Part shown: positions 16,821 to 25,236 of the stretch, in pieces | Position numbering within the stretch: position 1 is the first letter of the stretch | Layout of the letters: every line of letters begins with the position of its first letter | Assembly (NCBI GenBank): GCA_039931675.1 | Contig: JBDTRM010000020.1 | Location: forward strand, 14,185 to 78,184 | Length of the DNA stretch: 64,000 nt | Source of the DNA: JAEUTH01 sp039931675 | Lineage (GTDB): Bacteria; Bacteroidota; Bacteroidia; AKYH767-A; OLB10 | Reading direction: 5' to 3' | Notes under the pieces: model-generated | Databases searched by the model: none | What the model was told of the DNA's origin: nothing | Seen by the model: only the letters and a program-made list of their open reading frames with translations | Translations under genes and position numbers: made by a program

Positions 16821-17249
16821 TCACGCAACATTTTTAGATGTTCTTTTAGTTTTTTTCCTCTGCTCCGATTGCGTATCAAAGTAAGTTTCACTTACGGAAA
16901 GTTGTCCACTTTTTTTATAGGCTTCCTGGAGCATCTTTTGATATTCTTTAAAATATCCCCATGGATTTTCAGGATTCAGTTTTTTATATTTGAGAAAAAA
17001 TTTTTTTTCTTCAGGATACATCAGCAGAAGCTTTCTTTCCTCTTCTGTCATTTCAGAAAGTTGTTTAGCAGCAGCTTTAGATCGCATTCCTATATGAATG
17101 TCATCAATTTTGGTTATCAGTTCCTTCAACTTTATAATCCCTGAATTAAAATCAGGTTCCATTTCTAAAATTTTTCCTTCATTTAATAATTGACTCAAGT
17201 ATTTTACTGTTACTGAAAGTGTGTCGTTGTGCGATTTCTTCAAGTTCAT
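16821..17249 (-). CDS. small charged protein encoded with the zeta-like kinase
   Basis: 142 residues, Lys/Glu-rich and predicted mostly helical (for example LSEMTEEERKLLLMYPEEKKFFLKYKK at ~65-90, with a basic C-terminal tail RKKTKRTSKN). No known domain is recognised. Its start lies inside the 3' end of the zeta-like gene (71-bp overlap), which implies co-translation. By position it could be the immunity or antitoxin partner, but classic epsilon/PezA antitoxins precede the toxin and look different, so this is inference. A later start at an internal Met is possible. Confidence 0.6.
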   Translation of the reverse strand: MNLKKSHNDTLSVTVKYLSQLLNEGKILEMEPDFNSGIIKLKELITKIDDIHIGMRSKAAAKQLSEMTEEERKLLLMYPEEKKFFLKYKKLNPENPWGYFKEYQKMLQEAYKKSGQLSVSETYFDTQSEQRKKTKRTSKNVA

Positions 17250-17919
17250 TTCTGTTTATTTTTATAGGAGAAAACTTTTTTAAGCTTCCTTCAAATCTTG
17301 TATATTCAAAATTACGGAATTTAACGCGGTTTCCAAATTTCTGTTTTAATAATAGTTCTCTATTGTTTAAAGTGTTTGCTACTTTTTCATAATGAGATAT
17401 AGGAACATATCTACCTTCTCTGCCTCCCCGTTCAAGGTTGGTTTTAAAAGCTCTTACAGGGTCAGCGCTGTACACGATTACTTCTACAGCATATCCCGAA
17501 TCCAAAGCTGCCTGTATAAAGTCAACAAACTTTTCTTCATTGTTTATAGTTCCATCATATATCAATTCATTTTCGTTTATATTTCCATCGTATATCAATT
17601 CATTTTCCAGAATTTTCATTAAGTGTGATGATTTGCCGGTAGCAGGAAGTCCGGCTGCAAAAATTACCGTTTTAATTTTATCCTTATTTCTTTTTAAAGA
17701 TTCGTAATAAATTTCTTTTGTAAGCATCTTGCAAATCCCCTGATATTCCTGGACATTGCTTTTGTCATAACCAATCGGAGAAAAAAGCTCACGAACCCGA
17801 TCGGGGTCAACAATGCTGGGAAAACTTGCAATATAATTTTCAACAAGTTGTGCTTTATACTTATCATAAAAAGTTTGCTGTTCCTTAGTGATAATTTCAG
17901 CGAGATTCTTTTTAGACAT
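17179..17919 (-). CDS. zeta-toxin-like P-loop kinase
   Basis: 246 residues. Walker A is G90-LPATGKS-97. The following ENELIYDGTINN, GYAVEVIVYSADP and the GGREGRYVP..HY motif resemble the zeta/PezT kinase family, which phosphorylates UDP-sugars or other small substrates and can poison cell-wall synthesis. An 11-residue unit ENELIYDG(N/T)IN occurs twice in tandem (105-115, 116-126), just after the P-loop helix, because of a 33-bp DNA duplication; this may weaken activity. The gene overlaps the 17249 gene by 71 bp. Whether it is a toxin or a housekeeping zeta-like kinase cannot be decided from sequence. Confidence 0.75.
   Translation of the reverse strand: MSKKNLAEIITKEQQTFYDKYKAQLVENYIASFPSIVDPDRVRELFSPIGYDKSNVQEYQGICKMLTKEIYYESLKRNKDKIKTVIFAAGLPATGKSSHLMKILENELIYDGNINENELIYDGTINNEEKFVDFIQAALDSGYAVEVIVYSADPVRAFKTNLERGGREGRYVPISHYEKVANTLNNRELLLKQKFGNRVKFRNFEYTRFEGSLKKFSPIKINRNELEEIAQRHTFSNSKILESIIK
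17542..17607 (-). repeat. 33-bp in-frame tandem duplication inside the zeta-like gene
   Basis: Two adjacent 33-bp units (17542-17574 and 17575-17607) differ at two positions. Because 33 is a multiple of three, the frame is kept and 11 residues are repeated. Confidence 0.9.
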
Positions 17920-17935
17920 GATAAATTATTGGACT

Positions 17936-18352
17936 TTTCTTAAGGGCATTTATGGCGGGTAAATATAAAAACAAAACAATGCAGTTAATAGGCAAAGCCT
18001 TACATTGAATAAGGAAGATTATTTGTGCCATAGTACTATTGCAGTAAGAGGGTTTAGTTTTCGCAATCCGCATTGGGATACTAGTTTTTTGCACATGGTG
18101 GGTAAGACGCCTTACCTGAGCAGCGCCCCAAAAATACAGAATATCACTAAACTGTTTTTGCTTTTTTTCATTTCTTTCTATTCGATAGCTGACCAATTCA
18201 GTTTCCGAAAAGAAATTATGAAATGTATTAATCAGTAATAAAATGTATTAATCAGTAATTCATTCCATAACGGATACTATAACCTCAAAGCATTTAATAT
18301 TCAGGGGCTAATTTTTTTGCAAAAGACACAGAAATGTGGACGCCTATTTACC
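17936..18352. other. intergenic region with a 20-bp tandem repeat
   Basis: No gene is seen. At 18221-18260 the 20-mer AAATGTATTAATCAGTAATA is present twice in tandem, the second copy differing only at its last base. A TATATTTACCC box on the minus strand near 17960 may be a weak -7 element for the zeta-like gene. Confidence 0.6.
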
Positions 18353-20704
18353 TCAAATATCATCCAATAATTTTTGAATACTCCAACTTTCTTTATCTTC
18401 TTTCGATGGTTCATAATCATCCTCTTCGGTTTTAACTACAATTATATTATCATGCCTTTTATCTAATTGCATAATTAAATTTGAATCATAAATAAAATCT
18501 AATTCTTGAAGCATTATTAAACTCTTTAAAGTTGGATTCGACCTTTCCCACCATTCATTAAATTCTGGTTCCGGACAGTCTTCGCCTTCTGATGGGGCCT
18601 CCTTAAGACAATCCTGTGCATCATTCTCAGCTTCTTCCTTCCAGCGCATTATCGTTTCATTCATTTCACGTTGAATAATACCTGGCACCCACTTACTTGC
18701 AAAAGCAACAAAATTAATTCCATCTAAAAAATCGGCTTTCTCAGCAAACAATAATGAGAGATCTGTCCAATATTTTGGACCTTCTGATTTAATGAAGCTA
18801 CTACTTAGAATTTTTATGAGACCGTCAACTACTTGATTCCATTGATTGGGGGACCAGTTTTGGTGCTTAAGAAAGAATTCATTTGAGCAAGTTACCGAAA
18901 TTACCTCATTAATTACTTCTTTAACTATTGCTATTTGAGTTTCTTTAATATTGCTTTTTTTAACTTGATCAGCAAGCACCTTGGAAGTTATTAGCAATGC
19001 CGACCACCGTGTAGCTTCTATTGCCCCATTACTTATTTTTTTAATACGTGAAATTAACTCATCTTTTGCAGCAATAGAATCAACTACAACTTCATGTAAA
19101 CTATCAGAATTATTAGGGTTTTCGAATAAGCTATTTATAATTGAAATAATTGATGACAACGAAGCTAATTTTATATATTGAAGCTTAGATCGGTCATCGG
19201 AATGAACCCTTCTCAATACCATATCGCGAACACTTGGATGCTGAAATTGTATTTTAAAATTACCTTCGAAATAAGCAACATCTTTGATAAAACTATTTCT
19301 CAATTTTTGTACACATCTATCGAATTCAACAGGTAAATCCAATTCATTACATCTTATATTGAAACTGTTTTTTAAATCTTCATTAGTGGCATTACCTCCA
19401 CAATCGATTAATGAGATCAATAAGATACGTTCAGTGTCTGATAAATTATCAAATGCTTTACTCCATCTCGCATTAGGATTTTTACAATATTCAATAAATT
19501 GTTGTGAAATATTTTCGACCGACATACCATTTTGTTCACAGTCTGGTAAAACATCATCTAAAAATTGTTTAATTCTAAGTGGTGTAAAGTCATTTGATCC
19601 TATAACTCCCCATGCTGATTTCTTTATTGCTAAACGAGCAGTTTCTGATAACACACGTATTTTTGTATGATTATATAACATTTCAGCACGTTCCATATAT
19701 GTATATTGATCAACAGAAATAAGCACATCGTTATCCTTTGGAAATGAAGAAACAACTTCATTCAACTTTGTTCTGGCTAATGCATCTTCTAATATATAAC
19801 GCCTTGTAGTCCATACCAATTTATGTTTACTTCCTAATTTAATAATCATCTTGGCAAGGTCTCGTGCCCACATTTCACCCAGATCCGACTCAAAAGTGAT
19901 GGATCCAACAGCATCGTCTGCAATAAATAAAGCAGGCTGATTAATGTCATATGCTTTAAAAAAAGCATCACTGGATCCGCTTATATCAATAACATGATGC
20001 CCACTTGCTGCATACCTTAATGCAATTGCATAAGCGATTGTAGTTTTCCCAACTTCAGGTGGTCCATCAAGGACAACGAAATTTTTTTTAGTAAGAACTT
20101 CTAATGCACTTTCATAATGTGAATGTCTTACAAATGCAGCCGTTTCTTGTTTTGCAAGTTCTAAAAATGCCTCTGCTTTTTCATAGATGTCACGATTCAA
20201 AATTTTTGACAAATCTGCTAATCCTAACAGTTGGGGAAAAGATTGTCTAATTGATTGATTTGTTACTAATAAATCACAAACATCTTTTCCATCTATAATT
20301 CTGAATTTTGCAGAGGGATGTTTTGATAAGAATAATTTTTCTAATTTATCTCTTCCATCGCCACTAATGGGAACATTTGTAACAAACAAATAGTTATGAA
20401 AGGAAAGTCTTCTTCTTTTTTGAATTGAAACTATTTCAGCTAAAAATGCGGATTGTATCGCTTTCTCAGAATTTAGTGCACCAACCTGACTAGAATTGGA
20501 ATATTTAACTTGAATTATCCAATCCCCTTCCCATTCTTCGCTTAAAGATGGATATGGAGCTTTCCCTCTGAAAATACAATCTCGTCCGTTATCTTTAGAG
20601 CCGCCAAATGCTTCTACTCCTGCTCCTAATATTTCACGCATAAGAGCACCTGTAAGTCTTTCGAAATTGTACCAACCTAATGAATCTAAATTATATGTTA
20701 GCAT
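18353..20704 (-). CDS. STAND NTPase with N-terminal Mrr-like nuclease domain (probable defence protein)
   Basis: 783 residues. Residues ~1-150 look like a PD-(D/E)XK restriction-endonuclease domain of the Mrr type: WYNFERLTGALM, then NGRD (D42) and WIIQVKY (Q65, K67). Residues ~195-380 are a STAND-type NTPase, closest to the nSTAND3 class: P-loop GPPEVGKTT at 214-222, Walker B LFIADD ending at 264, and a WTTRR sensor at 298-302. The remaining ~400 residues are helical and end in a very acidic tail (EEDDYEPSKEDKES). Nuclease-STAND fusions include antiphage sensors of the AVAST kind; the C-terminal region would be the sensor. That this gene defends against phage is inference. It is transcribed alone and sits next to moeA. 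Confidence 0.85.
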   Translation of the reverse strand: MLTYNLDSLGWYNFERLTGALMREILGAGVEAFGGSKDNGRDCIFRGKAPYPSLSEEWEGDWIIQVKYSNSSQVGALNSEKAIQSAFLAEIVSIQKRRRLSFHNYLFVTNVPISGDGRDKLEKLFLSKHPSAKFRIIDGKDVCDLLVTNQSIRQSFPQLLGLADLSKILNRDIYEKAEAFLELAKQETAAFVRHSHYESALEVLTKKNFVVLDGPPEVGKTTIAYAIALRYAASGHHVIDISGSSDAFFKAYDINQPALFIADDAVGSITFESDLGEMWARDLAKMIIKLGSKHKLVWTTRRYILEDALARTKLNEVVSSFPKDNDVLISVDQYTYMERAEMLYNHTKIRVLSETARLAIKKSAWGVIGSNDFTPLRIKQFLDDVLPDCEQNGMSVENISQQFIEYCKNPNARWSKAFDNLSDTERILLISLIDCGGNATNEDLKNSFNIRCNELDLPVEFDRCVQKLRNSFIKDVAYFEGNFKIQFQHPSVRDMVLRRVHSDDRSKLQYIKLASLSSIISIINSLFENPNNSDSLHEVVVDSIAAKDELISRIKKISNGAIEATRWSALLITSKVLADQVKKSNIKETQIAIVKEVINEVISVTCSNEFFLKHQNWSPNQWNQVVDGLIKILSSSFIKSEGPKYWTDLSLLFAEKADFLDGINFVAFASKWVPGIIQREMNETIMRWKEEAENDAQDCLKEAPSEGEDCPEPEFNEWWERSNPTLKSLIMLQELDFIYDSNLIMQLDKRHDNIIVVKTEEDDYEPSKEDKESWSIQKLLDDI

Positions 20705-20824
20705 AGTATCTGTCCAATTTTAAGGTGTAGTTGTAATTAACACCATTTCATAATGTTTATTAAAAAAAGTGGGCCAAGCCAACTGCCTGAATATAATGTT
20801 CAGTCACAAATGTGCGGCCAGTCC

Positions 20825-22015
20825 TCACGCCAACAAATAAACCTCCACCATCTCCCCCTTCTCAACTCCTCTATTCCCCGCTTCAAAAAAAACAAGTGCA
20901 TTTGCCTCGGCAAAAGATTTTAAAATATTTGATTCTTGCCCACCAAGCAATTCAACTATTCCATTTGTAACTTTTGCTTTGAGAAATAAATCTCTTTCGC
21001 TTTTCAATTCATAGTTATCAGCTAACGGTATAAATTCTTTTTTCAATTCAATGTTTTTATGTCCGCTCATTTTTCGCATTGCAGGCAATACATATTGATA
21101 AAAGCAAACTAATGCCGATGCAGGATTTCCGGGCAATGCAAAAACAATGAATTTTCCTTTTATACCAACAAATAAAGGCTTGCCGGGCTTTTGAGAAACT
21201 TTATAAAACAATTCTTTCACACCAAGTTTTTTTAAAGTCTCTTTTACAAAATCATATTTGCCAACGGATATTCCACCAGTTATAATTGCCACATCAGATG
21301 CTTTAAGCATTTTTTCAATGTTGTTATAAATCAATTTCTCATTATCGGCAACTGACTTTACCTGCGATGCATTGAAGCCTGTTTCATGCAATGCAGCATT
21401 AAGCATGTAGGAATTTGATTCATAAATCTGACCGGGCAATAATTTTTCTCCGGGCTTTCGTAATTCATTTCCTGTTGCAAGAATTGACACTTTTGGTTTG
21501 CTGATTACTTTAATTTCTTTTAAACCCATGCTGCACAGCCAACCAATTCCTGAGGCAGTAATCACAGTCCCTTTTTCTAATGCCAATTCTCCTTTGCGAA
21601 TTTGCGTTGCTTTATAACGAATGTTGCTTCGCAGTTTTATTATTGAAACAGGAACTGATAGTAGATTTTTATCAACCGTAACTTTCTCCTGTATAACAAC
21701 AGCAGTTGCATTAACAGGAACTGCCGATCCTGTGTAAAGATAAATTGCAGTATTGTTTTTTAATTTGTTTACAGGCTTGTCCCCCGCTTTTACTTCGCCA
21801 ACTATTTCCAAAATTGCAGAATCGCCTTCAGGCAAATCATCAACACGAACCGCAAAACCATCCATTGCCGATTGATTGAATTGCGGACTGTCATACGGTG
21901 ATAAAATATTTTGCGCAAGCACACAACCCAAACAATCTTCTATCCTTTTTTTTACGGCAGGTAATTGCTTTATGCTGTTGAACAAAAGTTGTTTTGCTTC
22001 TTTAACTGTTAACAT
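20825..22015 (-). CDS. moeA: molybdopterin molybdenumtransferase MoeA
   Basis: 396 residues, full length. MoeA inserts molybdate into adenylated molybdopterin. Visible motifs: SPYDSPQFNQSAMDGFA (~39-55), YTGSAVP, ILATGNEL, the IITGGISVGKYDFV nucleotide region (~245-258) and FALPGNPASA (~296-305). It is separated from the other cofactor genes by the 16.3-20.8 kb insert but points the same way. A TauE/SafE-type transporter precedes it by 62 bp. The gap holds an ATATGG-type simple repeat rather than a promoter I can recognise. Confidence 0.95.
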   Translation of the reverse strand: MLTVKEAKQLLFNSIKQLPAVKKRIEDCLGCVLAQNILSPYDSPQFNQSAMDGFAVRVDDLPEGDSAILEIVGEVKAGDKPVNKLKNNTAIYLYTGSAVPVNATAVVIQEKVTVDKNLLSVPVSIIKLRSNIRYKATQIRKGELALEKGTVITASGIGWLCSMGLKEIKVISKPKVSILATGNELRKPGEKLLPGQIYESNSYMLNAALHETGFNASQVKSVADNEKLIYNNIEKMLKASDVAIITGGISVGKYDFVKETLKKLGVKELFYKVSQKPGKPLFVGIKGKFIVFALPGNPASALVCFYQYVLPAMRKMSGHKNIELKKEFIPLADNYELKSERDLFLKAKVTNGIVELLGGQESNILKSFAEANALVFFEAGNRGVEKGEMVEVYLLA

Positions 22016-22027
22016 GGGGGTGGAATG

Positions 22028-22064
22028 TGGGGATATGGGAATATGGAAATATGGAAATATGGGA
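22028..22064. repeat. short A/T/G simple repeat before moeA
   Basis: ATATGGnA-type units repeat about four times (GATATGGGAATATGGAAATA and on). Such slippage-prone sequence directly upstream of moeA could vary in length. Confidence 0.6.
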
Positions 22065-22077
22065 ACCTCCTTTGAAC

Positions 22078-22806
22078 TTAGCTTTTAAATAATTTCCATG
22101 CTGCAATAATCAGCACAGCGGATAATAAATATTTAAGGGCAACAGTATTGAATTTTTTACTACCCCAGTATGAACCTGCAAAACCACCTAAGCCTGCAGC
22201 AATTATCCACAAAACAATCAGCGGTGGAAATGTTACAACACCACTCCATAAACCAACAAGTCCTGAAATTGAATTGACTAAAATAAACGGAGCAGCAACA
22301 GCGGCAGCCTCTTTATAATCAGCCCACCTAAAAATTAATAAAAGTGGTGACAATAAAATGCCGCCACCAATGCCAATCATACCGGATATTAATCCAATTA
22401 CTGCACCTATAATTAAAGCAGGAATCAGGGGCAACGGTTTTTTCTCAATTTGATTTTTGCTGTACATCATCAACATTCGACCTACTGAAATGAGCAAGCA
22501 CACACCGAGAATAATTTTATATGTATGATCGGGCAATGGAATTTTTGCACCAATGAAAGCGCAAGGCACTGATAAAATTATGAATGGAAAAAACAATTGC
22601 TTCCTGAAATAACCTGCCTTATAAAACTGGATGGCAGCAATTGTAGAAACAATTACATTGAGCACTAATGCCGAAGGTTTCATAATAGCAGGGCTGACAC
22701 CTAACAACACCATCATGCCCAAATATCCACTCGCGCCTCCGTGACCTACAGAAGAGTAAAGAAATGCCAGCACCAAAATCAATAATAAAATAGTGTAAGG
22801 TTCCAT
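22078..22806 (-). CDS. TauE/SafE family membrane transporter
   Basis: 242 residues with seven or eight hydrophobic segments and two related halves: VGHGGASGYLGMM near the start and GMIGIGGGILLSPLLLI near residue 145, the paired glycine-rich signatures of the family. Members export sulfite, sulfoacetate or related anions. Its place upstream of moeA suggests a link with sulfur or oxyanion handling in molybdoenzyme metabolism, but the substrate is unknown. Confidence 0.88.
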   Translation of the reverse strand: MEPYTILLLILVLAFLYSSVGHGGASGYLGMMVLLGVSPAIMKPSALVLNVIVSTIAAIQFYKAGYFRKQLFFPFIILSVPCAFIGAKIPLPDHTYKIILGVCLLISVGRMLMMYSKNQIEKKPLPLIPALIIGAVIGLISGMIGIGGGILLSPLLLIFRWADYKEAAAVAAPFILVNSISGLVGLWSGVVTFPPLIVLWIIAAGLGGFAGSYWGSKKFNTVALKYLLSAVLIIAAWKLFKS

Positions 22807-22848
22807 AATTGTTTTTGCAATGTTATTGAAAATTTGTTAGAAAATGTT

Positions 22849-22921
22849 GTTGCCACGAAGGCACGAAGACACGAAGAAAATTATCTTATGAAACTTAGTG
22901 TCTTAGAGTCTTAGTGGCAAA
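22849..22921. repeat. GGCACGAAGACACGAAG / TTAGTGTCTTAGAGTCTTAG inverted repeat
   Basis: TTGCCACGAAGGCACGAAG at the left is largely complementary to CTTAGAGTCTTAGTGGCAA at the right. This is a hairpin element of a kind widespread between Bacteroidetes genes, lying between the divergent transporter and GNAT genes. Confidence 0.6.
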
Positions 22922-22988
22922 ACCAAACTTAATTCGCACAATTCATTTATTATTGCTTCAATTTTTAATTCATAAAACAAAAAAGATT

Positions 22989-23594
22989 ATGCAAAATTTT
23001 GATTTCAAAGAAGATTATATCTTAGAGGATGATTTTGTAATGCTTCGTCCACTGTCGCGAAATGATTTTGAAAACCTGCTTCACTTTTCAATGACTGAAC
23101 CGGAGATATGGAAGTTTTCATTAATACATGCAGAAGGCGAAGAAGGTCTTAAAAACTATTTAAATTTAGCTTTGGAGGGAAGGGAAAATGAAAAGGAATA
23201 TCCTTTTATCGTATTCGATAAGCGCGAAAATAAATATGCCGGCAGCACGCGGTTTTATGATATGCAACTTTCCAATAAGGCTATTCAATTAGGTTATACG
23301 TGGTATGGTAAACAGTTCCAGGGAACAGGACTAAACAAGCATTGTAAGTTTTTATTATTGCAATTTGCATTTGAAACAATGCAAATGGAAAGAGTAGAAT
23401 TCAGAGCCGACAATGGCAATGAAAAAAGCAAGGCAGCAATGAAAAGCATCGGTTGCATTGAGGAAGGAATATTGCGCAGCAGCAGACCCAATAGAGATGG
23501 AGGTAGAAGTGATACCATAGTTTTGAGTATTCTTAAAGAGGAATGGCATGATAAGGTAAAAGAGCTATTGAAAAAGAAAATGGCTAAAAAATAA
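22989..23594 (+). CDS. GNAT family N-acetyltransferase (RimJ/RimL-like)
   Basis: About 201 residues from the ATG at 22989 (MQNFDFKEDYILED); an extension to 22914 overlaps an inverted repeat and is not used. The order VMLRPLSRNDFENL, GSTRFYDMQLSNKAIQLGYTWYGKQFQGTGLNKHCK and VEFRADNGNEKSKAAMKSIGCIEEG is that of RimJ/RimL-type acetyltransferases, with the acetyl-CoA loop reading QFQGTG. Substrates in this group are protein N-termini, amino acids or antibiotics; none can be chosen here. Followed by a 29-bp palindrome. Confidence 0.9.
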   Translation: MQNFDFKEDYILEDDFVMLRPLSRNDFENLLHFSMTEPEIWKFSLIHAEGEEGLKNYLNLALEGRENEKEYPFIVFDKRENKYAGSTRFYDMQLSNKAIQLGYTWYGKQFQGTGLNKHCKFLLLQFAFETMQMERVEFRADNGNEKSKAAMKSIGCIEEGILRSSRPNRDGGRSDTIVLSILKEEWHDKVKELLKKKMAKK

Positions 23595-23605
23595 ATGTTG
23601 ATCCT

Positions 23606-23634
23606 GTAGAGACGTTGCAATGCAACGTCTCTAC
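23606..23634. repeat. 29-bp GTAGAGACGTTGCA palindrome, copy 1
   Basis: Perfect 14-bp arms GTAGAGACGTTGCA / TGCAACGTCTCTAC around one A. Identical to the copy at 23764, 158 bp away. Widespread in Bacteroidetes genomes as a short dispersed palindrome. Confidence 0.9.
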
Positions 23635-23763
23635 CCGAACGACAAGACACACAGCAACAACAACAACAAATACGGAACAAATGCAAATTCGAAATAATTT
23701 GAAATTTCTAAAAATCGTTCTTGCTGGATTAAATCGTTTCCGTATAATTGTTGCATGTGCAAA

Positions 23764-23792
23764 GTAGAGACGTTGCAATGCAACGTCTCTAC
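23764..23792. repeat. 29-bp GTAGAGACGTTGCA palindrome, copy 2
   Basis: Identical to copy 1. It lies 25 bp before the start codon at 23817, so it would be in or near the leader of that gene. Confidence 0.9.
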
Positions 23793-23816
23793 CCAAAAAT
23801 AATCTTCAAGCGAAAA

Positions 23817-24350
23817 ATGAATATGACGACCAAATTAAAATCACTAACCTTAGCAATATGCTTGCTATCAATAAATGCATTTGCACAAACAGGCGCTAAA
23901 GAATATACTGCCGGGCATATTTTCTATGTCACGCTTCCCGACTATATGAAAAAGACCGGAGGGCTTAACACTGCTGCAACTATTCAATTTAAAAACACAG
24001 TTAAAGATGTTTACGGATTTATTATTGAAGACAATAAAGAAGAATTAGGATTGGTTGATATGAGCTACGCTTCGATTGATGAATTTTATGAGGACTTTAT
24101 AAAAGACTTTGCATCAGATGAGGAAAAAAGAAAAGTAACAAAACCGCAGTCATTGAAAAAAGGTGAAACTAATTTTGTGGAATGTGATGTTACCTATTAT
24201 GATAAAGAGGCAAAATCTGACATCTATTACTTTATAGGAATTGCAGAAACCAAAGCTGCATATTATAAAGTTTTATGCTGGGCGACAGTAGCCAACAAAG
24301 ACAAATACAAGGCTGATTTTCAGAAAATACTTTACAGCATAAGAGACTAA
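23817..24350 (+). CDS. exported protein of unknown function
   Basis: 177 residues from the ATG at 23817; a frame from 23748 would translate the palindrome and is rejected. Residues 1-22 form a signal peptide ending in AFAQ. The mature part (~155 residues) has alternating beta and helix with FKNTVKDVYGFIIEDNKE, a lysine/acidic middle and a closing KADFQKILYSIRD, the general look of PsbP/Mog1-like or DUF-type periplasmic proteins, but no family is certain. It lies alone between two repeat elements. Confidence 0.75.
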   Translation: MNMTTKLKSLTLAICLLSINAFAQTGAKEYTAGHIFYVTLPDYMKKTGGLNTAATIQFKNTVKDVYGFIIEDNKEELGLVDMSYASIDEFYEDFIKDFASDEEKRKVTKPQSLKKGETNFVECDVTYYDKEAKSDIYYFIGIAETKAAYYKVLCWATVANKDKYKADFQKILYSIRD

Positions 24351-24474
24351 CCGGAATAAGATTTTTAAAATCAATTGGACCATCTTGCACATGATGCATT
24401 CCTAAACGCATGTTGAGATACAAACTTGATAAATAGTGCGTTCAATTTGAGTAAAAATTTACGCAAAAATGAAA

Positions 24475-24580
24475 AACCTTAGTAGAAATATGCTGCCAGC
24501 GATTACAACCTTATTACCTTCTTTTCCTGAAAAATAAGCTAATAAGGTTGGTGTTGTTATTGTTGTTTTCTACTAAGGTT
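24475..24580. repeat. nested inverted-repeat (MITE-like) element, copy 1 (106 bp)
   Basis: Outer arms AACCTTAGTAGAAA and TTTTCTACTAAGGTT; inner arms ACCTTATTACCTTCTTTT and GAAAAATAAGCTAATAAGGT. The same plan and nearly the same arms occur at 53075-53187 and 55441-55550. A separate 16-bp palindrome CCCGATAGCTATCGGG follows at 24603-24618. The rest of 24351-24819 shows no gene. Confidence 0.8.
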
Positions 24581-24819
24581 GAGTTAAAAGATTAAGGTAG
24601 ATCCCGATAGCTATCGGGTGGACTAATTTATTCTGTTTGTTGCATACTATATTTAACCATCGTACCTGTTTTTCATCACTAACTGCCAAAACTTTATTGG
24701 CTATAATTCCAATTCAATAGCCCATTTTCCCTGCTTAGCAAGTTTTAATTTTTTGATGACCACCTGCATTGCATTTTTGATGCGGTAATTCTAATCATAT
24801 TAAATTAAAACAAATCGCT

Positions 24820-25236
24820 ATGCAAAATTTATTCAAAATTTCAACAGTATTAATTTTTCTATCCGCTTCCTTTTTTACAAGTTGCAAAAAAGATGATAAC
24901 AGCAGTACCCTTTCTACTAATACAATAGTTACTTCAGGCTCCTGGCGGGTAACTTATTATCATGAAATTAATGATGACCATACCAGTGATTTTAATGGTT
25001 ACACTTTTATTTTTAACAGCAATGGAACCATAGCTGCAACAAATTCATCAGGAACAACTAACGGATCATGGAGCAGCGATGATAGCAATAATGAAGTTCA
25101 TATTGATCTTGGCAATATTGATCCGCTGAAAGAGTTGAGCAAAGGCTGGCTGGTTATTTCAAAAACTGAAACTGAAATAAAACTTCAGGATGATAATAGC
25201 GCACATACTGAGGAATTGCATTTTACAAAAAATTAA
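24820..25236 (+). CDS. small surface lipoprotein, paralogue of the 35523 gene
   Basis: 138 residues. A lipoprotein signal peptide ends at SFFTSC (Cys ~21), followed by KKDDNSS, the acidic/Ser linker usual in exported Bacteroidetes lipoproteins. The mature part reads as a small beta barrel (SGSWRVTYYHE, YTFIFNSNGTIAAT, TNGSWSSDD, ISKTETEIKLQDD), like lipocalin-type domains. The protein at 35523 has the same order of blocks (GKWKVTSYI, YEFQFNSDGTVAA, INGTWSNG), so the two are paralogues at either end of the surface-protein array. Function unknown. Confidence 0.8.
   Translation: MQNLFKISTVLIFLSASFFTSCKKDDNSSTLSTNTIVTSGSWRVTYYHEINDDHTSDFNGYTFIFNSNGTIAATNSSGTTNGSWSSDDSNNEVHIDLGNIDPLKELSKGWLVISKTETEIKLQDDNSAHTEELHFTKN

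Noticed and set aside
23294..23796. Minus-strand frames rich in Cys and Val near the GNAT gene
   Set aside because: They are the reverse of the GNAT gene and of the GTAGAGACGTTGCA palindromes, with no homology of their own.
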